NCBI GenBank assembly: GCA_002315385.1
Contig: DCHZ01000033.1
Coordinates: 35,325 to 88,400 of the forward strand
Reading direction: 5' to 3'
Origin: Firmicutes bacterium UBA1739
GTDB taxonomy: Bacteria > Bacillota > Clostridia > Peptostreptococcales > Anaerovoracaceae
DNA length: 53,076 nt
Part shown: piece by piece, positions 33,912 to 42,310 of the stretch
Layout of the letters: every line of letters starts with the position of its first letter
How positions within the stretch are numbered: position 1 is the stretch's first letter
Translations under genes and position numbers: made by a program
Notes under the pieces: model-generated
Told to the model about the DNA's origin: nothing
The model's input: the letters and a program-made list of their open reading frames with translations, nothing else
Database searches by the model: none

Positions 33912-34601
33912 ATGAAAAAGATATATATAGTTGGCTGGGGTCCTACTGCTGATGAGGTGTGGTACTTTATTAAAAAGTATGAACTGTATGAAGTGGCCGG
34001 GTTTGTTCAGTATAAACGTGACATAACCGAAAAAACTCATAACGGTGTAGCGGTTTACGCATTGGAAGAACTGGATGAGGTGATTAATCCTGAGGAGGAT
34101 TACGTGTTTGCGGCTATGTTCTGGGACAGATTGAATGACATCAGAAGGATTCTTTTTGAAGAGCTTAAGACAAAAGGTTACAGATGCGCAACTCTTGTTT
34201 CGCCGTCTGCGGATACAAATGGTGCGTCGATTGGTGAAAACTGCTGGATTCAGGACAATGTCTATATTAAACCCTTTGCACAGATAGATGACAATACATA
34301 TCTTGATACAGGTTCGTTTATCGGACTGAACTCGGTGGTGGGAAAGCACTGCTACATAGCGGGCAAGGCGCTGGTGGCGGGGTTCTGCAGAATAGGTGAC
34401 CAAAGCTTTGTAGGTCTCAATTCTACTGTTTTCGACCATACCGAAGTGGGTTCACTTTGCGTTGTGGGTGCAACTACAGGTGTAAAACGAAATATCCCGG
34501 ACTGCAGCGTGGTGAAAATATCGGGAGATAATACTGTTGTCAAAACCTATGCAAAAGAGGTTATGACGGACAAGCTGGTGGCGGCACATAATATCAGATA
34601 G
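33912..34601 (+). CDS. Left-handed beta-helix acyltransferase (NeuD/PglD-like)
   Basis: A 229-residue protein with an N-terminal Rossmann-like segment (KKIYIVGWGPTADEV) and a C-terminal hexapeptide-repeat domain (about residues 95-210, for example IGENCWIQDNVYIKPFAQI and IGDQSFVGLNSTVFDHTEVG). This layout matches NeuD/PglD-type sugar acetyltransferases that acetylate amino sugars with acetyl-CoA. It could supply the N-acetyl step missing from the EPS operon, but it lies 4.7 kb beyond the operon terminator with its own promoter, so this is inference. CAGGAG precedes the ATG. Confidence 0.83.
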   Translation: MKKIYIVGWGPTADEVWYFIKKYELYEVAGFVQYKRDITEKTHNGVAVYALEELDEVINPEEDYVFAAMFWDRLNDIRRILFEELKTKGYRCATLVSPSADTNGASIGENCWIQDNVYIKPFAQIDDNTYLDTGSFIGLNSVVGKHCYIAGKALVAGFCRIGDQSFVGLNSTVFDHTEVGSLCVVGATTGVKRNIPDCSVVKISGDNTVVKTYAKEVMTDKLVAAHNIR

Positions 34602-34760
34602 CTATATCTCACATTATTATAATATACGATATTAACCAAGGCTGAAAGAATACATTTTACAATAATCTGAAGATATTGACCGGAAATCTCAGGAGATTTG
34701 ATGATTAAAATATCTTAATATATTTAATGGATAGTGATATACATTTTGGAGGATTGCTTT

Positions 34761-36120
34761 ATGAAAGATATGATTCAATGTAAAGCTGAGAATTATATAA
34801 AAGAAAACAGGAAGAAAAAAAGGCGAAACAGTTTTTTTTCTGTATTAGCAGTAATTGTTGCATTATGTACGACATATGCAATGATTATACCTGCGGTCAC
34901 ATGGGAACAATCTTCGGAGTGTGAGATCCCCGAGCACAAGCATAATGTACAACCTGTTAAACAGCCGGCATGCGGCGATTTCGCCGGAATTGTCGGGTAA
35001 TAAACTGGTTCCTCTGAAGTTTGATGGAAATACTAATCACAGAACCATGTTTTATACCTGCGACTTCGTTCCTACGGATCTGATGAAATGCTGGCAATTC
35101 GAACAGGCAGGGGAAACTGACGACGGCACATATTTTATTAAGACAACACAGGGTACTAATGCCGGACGCTACCTGTCATTTGATATGAATAACAGCAGAA
35201 TTGCCTATACGAATGATCCTACTGATATCTTTCATGTGTTTAAGACAACAGATACCAACGGAAGAACGGGATATTCTATATGGAGGATAGATTCATCAAG
35301 CACAATGCATTCACTGATTGTTTCAAAAACTGTAGCGAATGCAGATAAGGGTACGGATATCGCAGGAGAAGAATTTGAATTTACCGTTTCGTATACAAAT
35401 GAGAATGACCTGAAGGTGACGGAAACGTTCTCTCTGCATAATGGTGAACGAAGACTGATTATGTTCCGGGACGGCGAAAATGTTACAGTAACAGAAAGTG
35501 CAAGCTCTGCAGCAGGCTATATGACGGCATACAAAGTAAACGGTGTCTCACAGGCGACAATGGGTAGAAGTGTTACCCTGACGTCGCAGCAAACGAAAGA
35601 CAATGCGACGATTGAGTTTATTAATTCGCTTTACATGCCAAAATCTTTGAAAATCACAAAAAATATCCTCGGAGCGGAAACGCATCAGAGCTTTCCTTTT
35701 GAGCTGACAGTCCTGAACAGCGATGGTTCAGTGGCGGATTTAAGTACGGTATCCCTGCCCGCATATCTATCGCTGAAAAGCGGAACAACTAATGTTCTCT
35801 GTTTCAGCCTTGAGGGTGGAGAGAATATCGATTTGGATGATATCTTACCGGCAGGGGCAAACCTTACGCTGACCGAAACAAGTCATGTCGGATATTCAGT
35901 TACAATGGATACAGATACGGAACATTACGACGGTGATTCCCAGAGCTTTGTTTTGAACGATGATATGTCAATCACTGTTACCAATGCCGCAGGCTGTGCG
36001 CTTCCCGAAACCGGCGGAATCGGCAATTACCTGTTTTACGCATTAGGAATACTGCTCATCGCAGGCTCTATAATGTGCGGATACATATTGAGACGCAAAC
36101 CTGAAGGGCGGAATGAATAA
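34761..36120 (+). pseudogene. Frame-shifted LPxTG surface protein (pilin/adhesin type)
   Basis: The first reading frame (34761-35000) starts after GGAGG and has a lysine-rich stretch, a membrane segment of the SpaA/Cna-protein kind (VIVALCTTYAMIIPAVTWE) and a Cys-IPEHKHN segment, then stops. A second frame, open from before 34921 to 36120, holds one ricin/lipocalin-like unknown part, two beta-rich repeats of the DUF5979/CnaB kind (SLIVSKTV..., SLKITKNI...) and a sorting signal LPETGG, hydrophobic helix and RRK tail. So the N and C termini of one exported, wall-anchored protein lie in different frames, with the shift near 34930-35000 and probably a deletion of intervening repeats. No sortase gene is visible in the window. 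Confidence 0.75.
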
Positions 36121-36145
36121 AAAACATAAATATATTAATATTGCT

Positions 36146-36180
36146 AAATGAGGGTACTGAAATAGTGCCCTCATTTGATT
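36146..36180 (+). terminator. Intrinsic terminator after the LPxTG gene
   Basis: AAATGAGGG (36146-36154) pairs with CCCTCATTT (36168-36176), with further TAC/GTG pairing inside. The T tract is short. Confidence 0.6.
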
Positions 36181-36267
36181 GTATGCGCATAGTTTCAGGT
36201 TGTATTGTAAACTGAAAATCAGAACTTCATAATGAAAACAAATTTCATAAAAATATGTGAGCTTCCA

Positions 36268-36296
36268 TTGACAGGCTAGCGTATACTAGCTATAAT
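36268..36296 (+). promoter_or_regulatory. Perfect-consensus promoter of the radical SAM/TetR operon
   Basis: TTGACA (36268-36273), exactly 17 bp, TATAAT (36291-36296). Both hexamers are perfect. The spacer itself is an operator-like palindrome, so strong expression when derepressed is expected. Confidence 0.85.
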
Positions 36297-36324
36297 GTAC
36301 ACAATAGGCTAGTGCATACTAGCT
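36273..36324 (+). promoter_or_regulatory. Two operator copies for the TetR-type repressor
   Basis: AGGCTAGCGTATACTAGCT (36273-36291) and AGGCTAGTGCATACTAGCT (36306-36324) match at 17 of 19 positions and are 33 bp apart, about three helical turns. Each has palindromic arms GCTAG/CTAGC. The first fills the promoter spacer and the second lies just past the transcription start. The TetR-family gene two genes on is the natural ligand-responsive repressor, by autoregulation. Confidence 0.75.
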
Positions 36325-36360
36325 GATTTGAAATTGTTTGCAGAGACAGAGGTGATTAAA

Positions 36361-37479
36361 ATGGAATGTGAAGAAAACATGTTTAATTTGGAAAAGTATC
36401 TGACCGACGGTGTTGAAAATATTGTAAAAGGAATTATCATCTCAACCTTGAAAAATACGGAAACAGGAAGGTTTATGATGAAATTCAAAAGATCGTGCAA
36501 AAGAGCGGCGCAAAAGCGGCACGAAAAGGAACTGCTTGGCGAGCATATTCCGCCATTTCTAATTGCCGGTATTACAAATGCCTGCAATCTTCACTGCACC
36601 GGCTGCTATGCCAGAGCAAACAAAAACTGTTTTGATGAAGAGGTAAAAGGAACAGGAACCCTGAACAGCACAGAATGGGGAGCAGTTTTTAGCGAGGCGG
36701 AAGAACTCGGAATACCTTTCATCCTGCTGGCAGGCGGAGAGCCGATGCTCAGGACAGATGTTCTGGAAGAGGCCGGAAAACACAGAAATATTCTGTTTCC
36801 CGTGTTTACAAACGGAACGCTTTTAGAGGAAAAACAACTCATGCTTTTGCAGGGCAACCCAAATCTTTTGCCGGTTATCAGCGTGGAAGGAGGAAGGATC
36901 ACAACAGATAAAAGGCGGGGAGACGGTGTTTATGAAAAGATTCAGGAGACAATGAAACGGCTATGCAGGAAAGGAATCGCCTTTGGCACTTCAATAACAG
37001 TAACTAAAGAAAATCAGGAAGAGGTAATGAGTGAAGAATTTGCGGCGGGACTGCAGAAAAACGGATGCAAGGCAATAATATATGTAGAATATGTACCTGT
37101 GAATGAACTGACAGAGATGTCGGCACCGGACGATGCTGACAGGGAGAAAATGCGAACACAAATGGATTCTCTGCGAAGAACCTTTAGTAAGATGCTCTTT
37201 ATTTCATTCCCCGGAGATGAAAAATCCTTCGGAGGCTGTCTGGCGGCAGGAAGAGGATTTTTCCATATAAATGCATTCGGTTCTGCAGAACCATGTCCGT
37301 TCTCCGCATATTCCGATACGAATGTCAAAGATATTGGGATAAGACAGGCTCTGAAGTCGCCGCTTTTTACCGTATTGAATGAAGAAAATGTAATGAATGC
37401 GGATCACGTCGGAGGCTGCGTTCTGTTTGAAAAGAGAGAACTGGTTGAGTCTTTATGCGAAAGGATAGCGAAACGATAG
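36361..37479 (+). CDS. Radical SAM protein with SPASM-like C terminus
   Basis: About 372 residues. The 4Fe-4S motif is CNLHCTGC (C-x3-C-x2-C) after IAGITNA, followed by LLAGGEPMLR (the GGEP SAM motif). The C-terminal part has GGCLAAGRGFFHINAFG, EPCPFS and DHVGGCVLF, a cysteine arrangement like a SPASM or twitch auxiliary cluster domain. The start at 36361 is chosen because GAGGTG lies seven bases upstream. The substrate is unknown; no precursor peptide gene is seen beside it. It shares an operon with the TetR gene, 15 bases apart, under the two operators. Confidence 0.87.
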   Translation: MECEENMFNLEKYLTDGVENIVKGIIISTLKNTETGRFMMKFKRSCKRAAQKRHEKELLGEHIPPFLIAGITNACNLHCTGCYARANKNCFDEEVKGTGTLNSTEWGAVFSEAEELGIPFILLAGGEPMLRTDVLEEAGKHRNILFPVFTNGTLLEEKQLMLLQGNPNLLPVISVEGGRITTDKRRGDGVYEKIQETMKRLCRKGIAFGTSITVTKENQEEVMSEEFAAGLQKNGCKAIIYVEYVPVNELTEMSAPDDADREKMRTQMDSLRRTFSKMLFISFPGDEKSFGGCLAAGRGFFHINAFGSAEPCPFSAYSDTNVKDIGIRQALKSPLFTVLNEENVMNADHVGGCVLFEKRELVESLCERIAKR

Positions 37480-37494
37480 CGAAAGGATAGCAAA

Positions 37495-38106
37495 ATGACA
37501 ACAAAGGAAAGAATAATAGATGAGGCACTTACACTTTTTTCTACCGGGGGGTTTAAAGGGACAACCGTAAAAAACATAGCCGAGGCTGTGGGTATAAAAG
37601 ACGCTTCGTTATATAAACATTTTGCGTCCAAGCAGGAGATTATGGATGCAATCGTAAAGGAAGCATATACGCATATGGGAAGACTGTCTGATCGTCTTGG
37701 ATTCCCGGCCGGTGATACCATCGGGGAGACGGCACAATGTTTCGAGAATTTTGATAGGGAAAGGATTATTTCTCTGGCGAAAACAGTGTTCAGGTTCTAC
37801 CTTACGGACAGCTATATGTCCAGATTCTGGAAGCTCTCAAATATGGAACAGTACAATAATCCGGAGCAGTATGAGATATACAGGGTGTTTATAGAAGGTG
37901 GAATAGAATATCAGACCCGGCTTTTCACGGAGATGATACGAATCGGAGTTTTCAAAGAGGGTGACCCCGAAATAATGGCTTACAATTTTTATTCGCCTGT
38001 ATTCCTGCTCCTTCACAAGTGTTCCGGGCACGAGTATGAGCTGGAGCCGGCATTAGCACTCATAGGGAAAATCACGGGGGAATTCTACGATAGATATAGT
38101 ATCTAG
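37495..38106 (+). CDS. TetR-family transcriptional regulator
   Basis: A 203-residue repressor. The N-terminal helix-turn-helix (residues 5-50) reads ERIIDEALTLFSTGGFKGTTVKNIAEAVGIKDASLYKHFASKQEIMDAI. The C-terminal ligand domain has no assignable effector. It probably controls its own operon through the palindromes at 36273-36324. Just upstream, a short repeated sequence (GCGAAAGGATAG, GCGAAACGATAG, GCGAAAGGATAG) forms both the end of the radical SAM gene and this gene's ribosome binding site. Confidence 0.92.
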   Translation: MTTKERIIDEALTLFSTGGFKGTTVKNIAEAVGIKDASLYKHFASKQEIMDAIVKEAYTHMGRLSDRLGFPAGDTIGETAQCFENFDRERIISLAKTVFRFYLTDSYMSRFWKLSNMEQYNNPEQYEIYRVFIEGGIEYQTRLFTEMIRIGVFKEGDPEIMAYNFYSPVFLLLHKCSGHEYELEPALALIGKITGEFYDRYSI

Positions 38107-38245
38107 ATATGCTTTAGCTTGCGAAGCAGTGAAAAATGCATCAGTACCAGCACTTTATACCGAAGGATTGCCCCGTTCAGATTTTCGATAGACTATAATC
38201 ATTTATTTGCCATCTTTTCGAAAAGCCGAATACAAGTAAGTGATA

Positions 38246-40000
38246 TTATCCAAGATAGTATACTATCAGCATAGAAATATCATCAAACTGTTCAGCTTCT
38301 CCGACGAATTTGTCTATATCTTCTTTAACGGCTTTCAGAGTTTGTTCAGCGTTCATACTATCTGTGGAAGCAAGTAAGTTGAGCAGTCTGTCTTCACCGT
38401 AAAGCTCGTTGTTGGTATCAGTAGCTTCAGTGACGCCGTCAGTGTAAAGATATAAACGGTCTCCCGGTGCAAACTGAATTTCCTCAAGAGTATATTTAAT
38501 GTCTTCCATTCCGGCTAAGACAAATCCGGACTTGCATTTTATATATTCCCGCGTGCCGTCAGCCCTGAGAATAACAGGAAGATTGTGACCTGCATTGGAA
38601 AAAGTCATTTTTCCGGTAGAAATGTCCAGTATTCCTATCCATGCAGTGGTAAACATGCCGGCATCATTACCTTCACAAAGCTGATTGTTTGCCCTGTTAA
38701 AAATCTCGTTAACAGGAAGCTTTTTTTCAACCAGGCTTTTGATAACCGTTTTTGCCCTCATCATGAACATTGCGGCCGGAATACCCTTACCGGAAACATC
38801 AGCAATGATGAATACGGCCAGATTGTCCCCAATCATATAGTAGTCGTAGAAATCTCCGCCTACTTCCCTGGCTGTTTCCATAAAAGATGCGGTTTCAAGC
38901 TGATGCACATTGGAAAATACTTCAATAGTGGATGGAAGGACAGAGAGCTGAATGGTTTTTGCCATAGCCAGATCATTGTCAATCTGAGCCTGTCTTTCTT
39001 TTAACAGGTCGGTATAACGTGTCTGAAGTGTTACATCCTCTACCTTGAGGACTTTTCCGTGAATTACATAGCCCTCTGAAAGAGATCGAACAGAAACCTT
39101 GTATATAAGGTCTCCGGATCTGTATTTGTCAGTCTTGCCGTCTATATAGTCCGCAAAGGAATCGTCGTATTCTCGAATATCGCTGTCAAGATCAAGGTTC
39201 TTAAACAGGGGAAAAAGCTTTTCTGCGACAGCATTGCAGCCCTGAAAGCGATATTTATCATCAAAAACAATAAACGCTTCTTCCATAGAAGCAATTGACA
39301 ACTTAGCGGCAATATTATCTACATCATACAGATTGTTGCGGTAAATCAGGAAAATCATAATTACCGAAAATATGGCAAGTGAGATTACGTGAAAATTATT
39401 GTTGGAATCGGTCAGCTTTGGGATAACATATGCTGTAAACGGTATCAGCACACTTATCAGCAGACGCAATACATATGTGCTTCTTCGCCGTATGTTTTTT
39501 ATCATAAAAATAACAACAGTCACAATAATGGCAAACACATAAATTAAGAAAAGTGCAACGGCCAATGTGTGGAGTATGCCGTACTCTTTTTCCAGAACCA
39601 CGTATCCATCCATCTGAATTTCGCTGTAGCTTTTGTAAAATAAGGTGTGATAATCCATAGTGAGTACAGCAAAGGTAATAAGGAAATTCACGCTCTCGAA
39701 AAACCATACAAAGAACTTCGGTATGGAAAATCTGCAATATTCCAGAATAAACAGAAACATTAAGAACAATCCATGGAAAATGAAGGCATAGCCTATCTTC
39801 TGACCCAGAATATAGGCGGTGGCATTGACAGCCTCTGACTTAAACAGCAGACCTATACTGCTCATTGTAAGGCAAACGCTTACCAGAAGAGCCAGCTTCT
39901 GCATTTTGCTGCCTGTCTGAGTGCTGATCAGGACGCAGCAGGCAAACATTACAAAAACTGATATGTAGTTAAATAATATCATGGTACTATGATTGAACAA
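38246..40000 (-). CDS. Seven-helix membrane sensor with PAS and SpoIIE-type PP2C phosphatase domain
   Basis: About 584 residues. The N-terminal part has seven to eight membrane helices (to about residue 225) like the 7TM sensor of some histidine kinases. A PAS-like segment follows (about 235-330), then a linker and the SpoIIE/PP2C phosphatase: AKTIQLSVLPS, REVGGDFYDYYMI with metal Asp, IIADVSGKGIPAAMFM, NAGHNLPVIL and YTDGVTEATD. Such proteins usually dephosphorylate an anti-sigma factor antagonist in a partner-switching pathway; no partner is in the window. The likely start is TTG 40000, six bases after AGAGGTGA; GTG 40009 overlaps that site. Confidence 0.88.
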   Translation of the reverse strand: MFNHSTMILFNYISVFVMFACCVLISTQTGSKMQKLALLVSVCLTMSSIGLLFKSEAVNATAYILGQKIGYAFIFHGLFLMFLFILEYCRFSIPKFFVWFFESVNFLITFAVLTMDYHTLFYKSYSEIQMDGYVVLEKEYGILHTLAVALFLIYVFAIIVTVVIFMIKNIRRRSTYVLRLLISVLIPFTAYVIPKLTDSNNNFHVISLAIFSVIMIFLIYRNNLYDVDNIAAKLSIASMEEAFIVFDDKYRFQGCNAVAEKLFPLFKNLDLDSDIREYDDSFADYIDGKTDKYRSGDLIYKVSVRSLSEGYVIHGKVLKVEDVTLQTRYTDLLKERQAQIDNDLAMAKTIQLSVLPSTIEVFSNVHQLETASFMETAREVGGDFYDYYMIGDNLAVFIIADVSGKGIPAAMFMMRAKTVIKSLVEKKLPVNEIFNRANNQLCEGNDAGMFTTAWIGILDISTGKMTFSNAGHNLPVILRADGTREYIKCKSGFVLAGMEDIKYTLEEIQFAPGDRLYLYTDGVTEATDTNNELYGEDRLLNLLASTDSMNAEQTLKAVKEDIDKFVGEAEQFDDISMLIVYYLG

Positions 40001-40533
40001 AAGATTCACCTCTGAATTTTTCTTTAGTTATGAATTAGAATAGGTATTCTGTAGAGAGTAATTTCTACATATACAATTATAAACAAAAATCAGATTATTT
40101 CAATAATAAGTGTCTACTCGTTTTTTCAGAGTGTTCTGCCGGCCGTTCTGCTCAGGATATTCCCGGAATTGGGTTCATTAAAGACAATTAATTTTTTGCC
40201 TTGATAAAGGGACCATTATACGTCATTTCAGAGCATTTTACATTAACCTCAGAAAACCTTGCAAAACAGGGAATTTAAGGGCAATAGGAGATAAATTATC
40301 ACACCCATAAAAGTACTTTTCATCTGCCACGGGAATATGGCCTGCGGTATCAGAATCGCGGTGAATGACGGTTATCTTCCGGGAAATTCAGTGACTTGCG
40401 CCACCTGTGAGCCACCTAGAAAAATAAGCACGAGAGTGCAGCACATACAGACAACTCATAAAAGAATAGAACATTCCAAAGTGCGGCAAAATGCAGGCAG
40501 TTTGGAAGACATAACATTGGAGGAATCTGTTTT
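40001..40533. other. Left junction of the accessory island, no intact gene
   Basis: About 530 bp with no intact gene. It contains the truncated LMW-PTP start at 40298-40336, and AAAGTGCGGCAA at 40478-40489, which recurs with one mismatch at 50838-50849 near the right junction. This is the likely attachment-site region of the island. Promoters of the minus-strand sensor gene and of xis should also be here, but I see no convincing pair of boxes. Confidence 0.45.
40298..40336 (+). pseudogene. 5' remnant of a low-molecular-weight protein-tyrosine-phosphatase gene
   Basis: After AGGAG (40286-40290) an open frame reads I/M-T-P-I-K-V-L-F-I-C-H-G-N, which is the LMW-PTP N terminus up to the phosphate loop. 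The next residues no longer match the expected C-R-S-P-M-A. The expected initiation codon at 40298 is ATC. The match is short and rests on recognising the KVLFICHGN pattern, but its translation signal spacing also fits. Confidence 0.5.
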
Positions 40534-40761
40534 ATGGCAAAACGCACATTTGAAGTCCAGAAGGACAAGACATTACCTTTTTATAAGCGTTACATGCTCA
40601 CCGTAGACGAGGCAGCAGCCTATTTCCACATCGGAGCCAAGAAGATGTACGAGATCATCGAGAACCATGAAGGTGCGAAATGGTACTTGGACAGTGGTCG
40701 GAGAATCATGATCAAGCGTGAGCTGTTCGGGAAATGGCTGGATCAACAGACGGTAATCTGA
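40534..40761 (+). CDS. xis: Tn916-type excisionase (Xis)
   Basis: A 75-residue protein. Its middle, YMLTVDEAAAYFHIGAKKMYEIIENHEGAKWYLDSGRRIMIKRELFGKWLD, is the winged-helix excisionase of Tn916-like conjugative transposons (LTIEEAxxYFxIGxxKL ... NxxQIKRxxFEKxL). TGGAGG precedes the ATG. Excisionases normally lie directly before a tyrosine integrase gene; none follows, and a terminator comes 19 bases after the stop. It is therefore an orphan relic or acts with an integrase elsewhere. Confidence 0.88.
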   Translation: MAKRTFEVQKDKTLPFYKRYMLTVDEAAAYFHIGAKKMYEIIENHEGAKWYLDSGRRIMIKRELFGKWLDQQTVI

Positions 40762-40779
40762 GAAATTACAATTAATTGA

Positions 40780-40813
40780 GAAGCCCGGCTAGCGCCATAG
40801 CTAGTCGGGCTTC
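40780..40813. terminator. Bidirectional terminator between xis and the TOPRIM-like gene
   Basis: GAAGCCCGGCTAGC pairs with GCTAGTCGGGCTTC (one G/T) around a six-base loop, with A/T-rich flanks on both sides. It separates two convergent genes. Confidence 0.75.
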
Positions 40814-40816
40814 ATA

Positions 40817-41185
40817 CTATAATTTGATTTTATAACCTTCATTTACTAAATGAGCATAACAACCATCGGGAGTAGTTACCCAGATTTTGTTGATATCAAA
40901 AGAGCGTTTCTTGAGCTTCTCAAAAAGACGTTTTTCACTTATAAAGTCGTGCTTGTATTCCTTATGGCTTTTGCTTCCGGTTAATATGGTTACGTCGGAA
41001 AGACTGGTAGAACGAAGTATTTCATCTTCTAAATTGTGAACCTGAATTACACACCATATTTCCTTGATATGAGGGTGCTTTGATAACAACGCAATATTAT
41101 TATCTAAGATAGAAGCATTGTTTGTATCAGTATCGAATACTAGAATAATTGTAGTGTTATTTGATATTGTTCTGAGAAACCTCAC
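40817..41185 (-). CDS. Compact TOPRIM/RloB-like partner of the ATPase
   Basis: A 122-residue protein. IILVFDTDT (Asp 18, Asp 20) and QVHNLEDEI (about 49-56) resemble the second half of TOPRIM-like nuclease folds such as RloB or AriB, in which a D-x-D pair follows a strand. The first, glutamate-bearing motif of a full TOPRIM domain is absent: the frame is closed by a TGA a few codons upstream, so it is not hidden. GTG 41185 overlaps the ATPase stop (GTGA), so the two are translationally coupled and likely form a complex. By analogy with ATPase-TOPRIM pairs (PARIS, OLD-type) an anti-phage effector role is plausible. Family assignment is tentative. Confidence 0.6.
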   Translation of the reverse strand: MRFLRTISNNTTIILVFDTDTNNASILDNNIALLSKHPHIKEIWCVIQVHNLEDEILRSTSLSDVTILTGSKSHKEYKHDFISEKRLFEKLKKRSFDINKIWVTTPDGCYAHLVNEGYKIKL

Positions 41186-42297
41186 ATTTGAAGAATGCTG
41201 AAGATTTCAGTTACATCTGGGGTGGCGGAAAAGATATCATTTTCAATTGCGGATTTTAATGATACATCATTTTTCTTTATGTAATCTGATGCATATACGC
41301 AGGAAATTGAATTCTCAGTATACTCGTCTCTACGCATAAATGCATAAGAATGGGAAGGAAAATCCATTTCCAACACATCAGAGTTATGGGTGGTGAAAAA
41401 AAGCTGTTCATTAGGACCGAGTAGTTCGACTAATAGGGACAAAAAAGCCTTTTCTATCTCACTGTGAATATGAGAGAACTTCTCATCACAATAGTAAAAA
41501 CTGCAGGCATGCAATTTCATAGCAGCAAGCACATTGGCAACACCAATCCCTTCTTGCGTTCCACTCGAAAGCTTTTCAGGAGACTTTAACGCCCCATTTT
41601 CCATGATTATTGCGTTGTTCTTTCTTAATATCATATAAGTTCCTTCGGCTTCCGGAATTTTTACAACATCTGTGATGCGAGGATCTAGAGCGTGAAGGAC
41701 AGCTTTGAGATACATCTGATACAGAGTGTCTTCTACAGGCTTAATTACTTTCTGTTTTCCTTCGGAAGCAAACGGATATTCAAACATCCAGGTTAGTGTC
41801 GGGATTTTCTCTAATTCCACAATATAGTTGTCATTATGAGAAAATTTTTTTGTTTCAAAGCGAGAAGCACAGCGCTCGTAATTGTCGTTGGCAAGGATTT
41901 TGACAGATTTGACGGTTACGAAAATATCGTTACTTTCATAATTGTCTTTCGTGAGAGGTGCAATCGTCGCGTTGATTCTGAATAACATCTCCTTCTCTAC
42001 GACAAAATCCATTTCAAATGAAGCTTCTTTTGCGCGATCTTCAATCAAACCCACAATTGCTCCATATTCCTTTTTGTTGATAAAGTTTAATATACCCATA
42101 AGAATTCTGCCTAATGCAGTTTTTCCGGTGGCATTAGCGCCCATTAAAATAATGAGTTTTTTATATCTGAAATTCGGCTTAAAGAGCAAATGTTCATTGG
42201 GAATGCTAGAACCAACTATCTTCTTAGGATAAGACATATTGATTTCAAAATCTCTGAATACTAAAAAGTTATTCAGCTTTAAATTCATGATTATCAT
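41182..42297 (-). CDS. ABC/AAA-type ATPase of a probable defence pair
   Basis: A 371-residue SMC/RecF-like ATPase of the kind in abortive-infection systems. Walker A is GANATGKT (53-60), the ABC signature region is LSSGTQEG, the Walker B region is SFYYCDEKFSHIH and the switch His is in FFTTHNSDVLEMD. The start at 42297 follows AAGGAGG; an upstream ATG at 42378 lies inside or beyond the inverted repeat and is unlikely. Such ATPases usually sense infection and control a toxic partner, here the coupled 122-residue protein. A perfect 16-bp inverted repeat precedes the ribosome site, hinting at tight regulation. Confidence 0.82.
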   Translation of the reverse strand: MIIMNLKLNNFLVFRDFEINMSYPKKIVGSSIPNEHLLFKPNFRYKKLIILMGANATGKTALGRILMGILNFINKKEYGAIVGLIEDRAKEASFEMDFVVEKEMLFRINATIAPLTKDNYESNDIFVTVKSVKILANDNYERCASRFETKKFSHNDNYIVELEKIPTLTWMFEYPFASEGKQKVIKPVEDTLYQMYLKAVLHALDPRITDVVKIPEAEGTYMILRKNNAIIMENGALKSPEKLSSGTQEGIGVANVLAAMKLHACSFYYCDEKFSHIHSEIEKAFLSLLVELLGPNEQLFFTTHNSDVLEMDFPSHSYAFMRRDEYTENSISCVYASDYIKKNDVSLKSAIENDIFSATPDVTEIFSILQM

Positions 42298-42310
42298 AAT
42301 GGCTCCTCCT

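Noticed and set aside
33870..34439. 189-codon minus-strand frame opposite the acyltransferase
   Set aside because: Opposite strand of hexapeptide-repeat coding DNA with a good promoter and ribosome site on plus; no support for an antisense gene.
40337..40606. An 89-codon open frame starting at ATG 40337 and overlapping xis
   Set aside because: It is the downstream part of the truncated LMW-PTP frame read through unrelated DNA, has no ribosome site of its own, shows no family pattern, and overlaps the well-supported excisionase in another frame.
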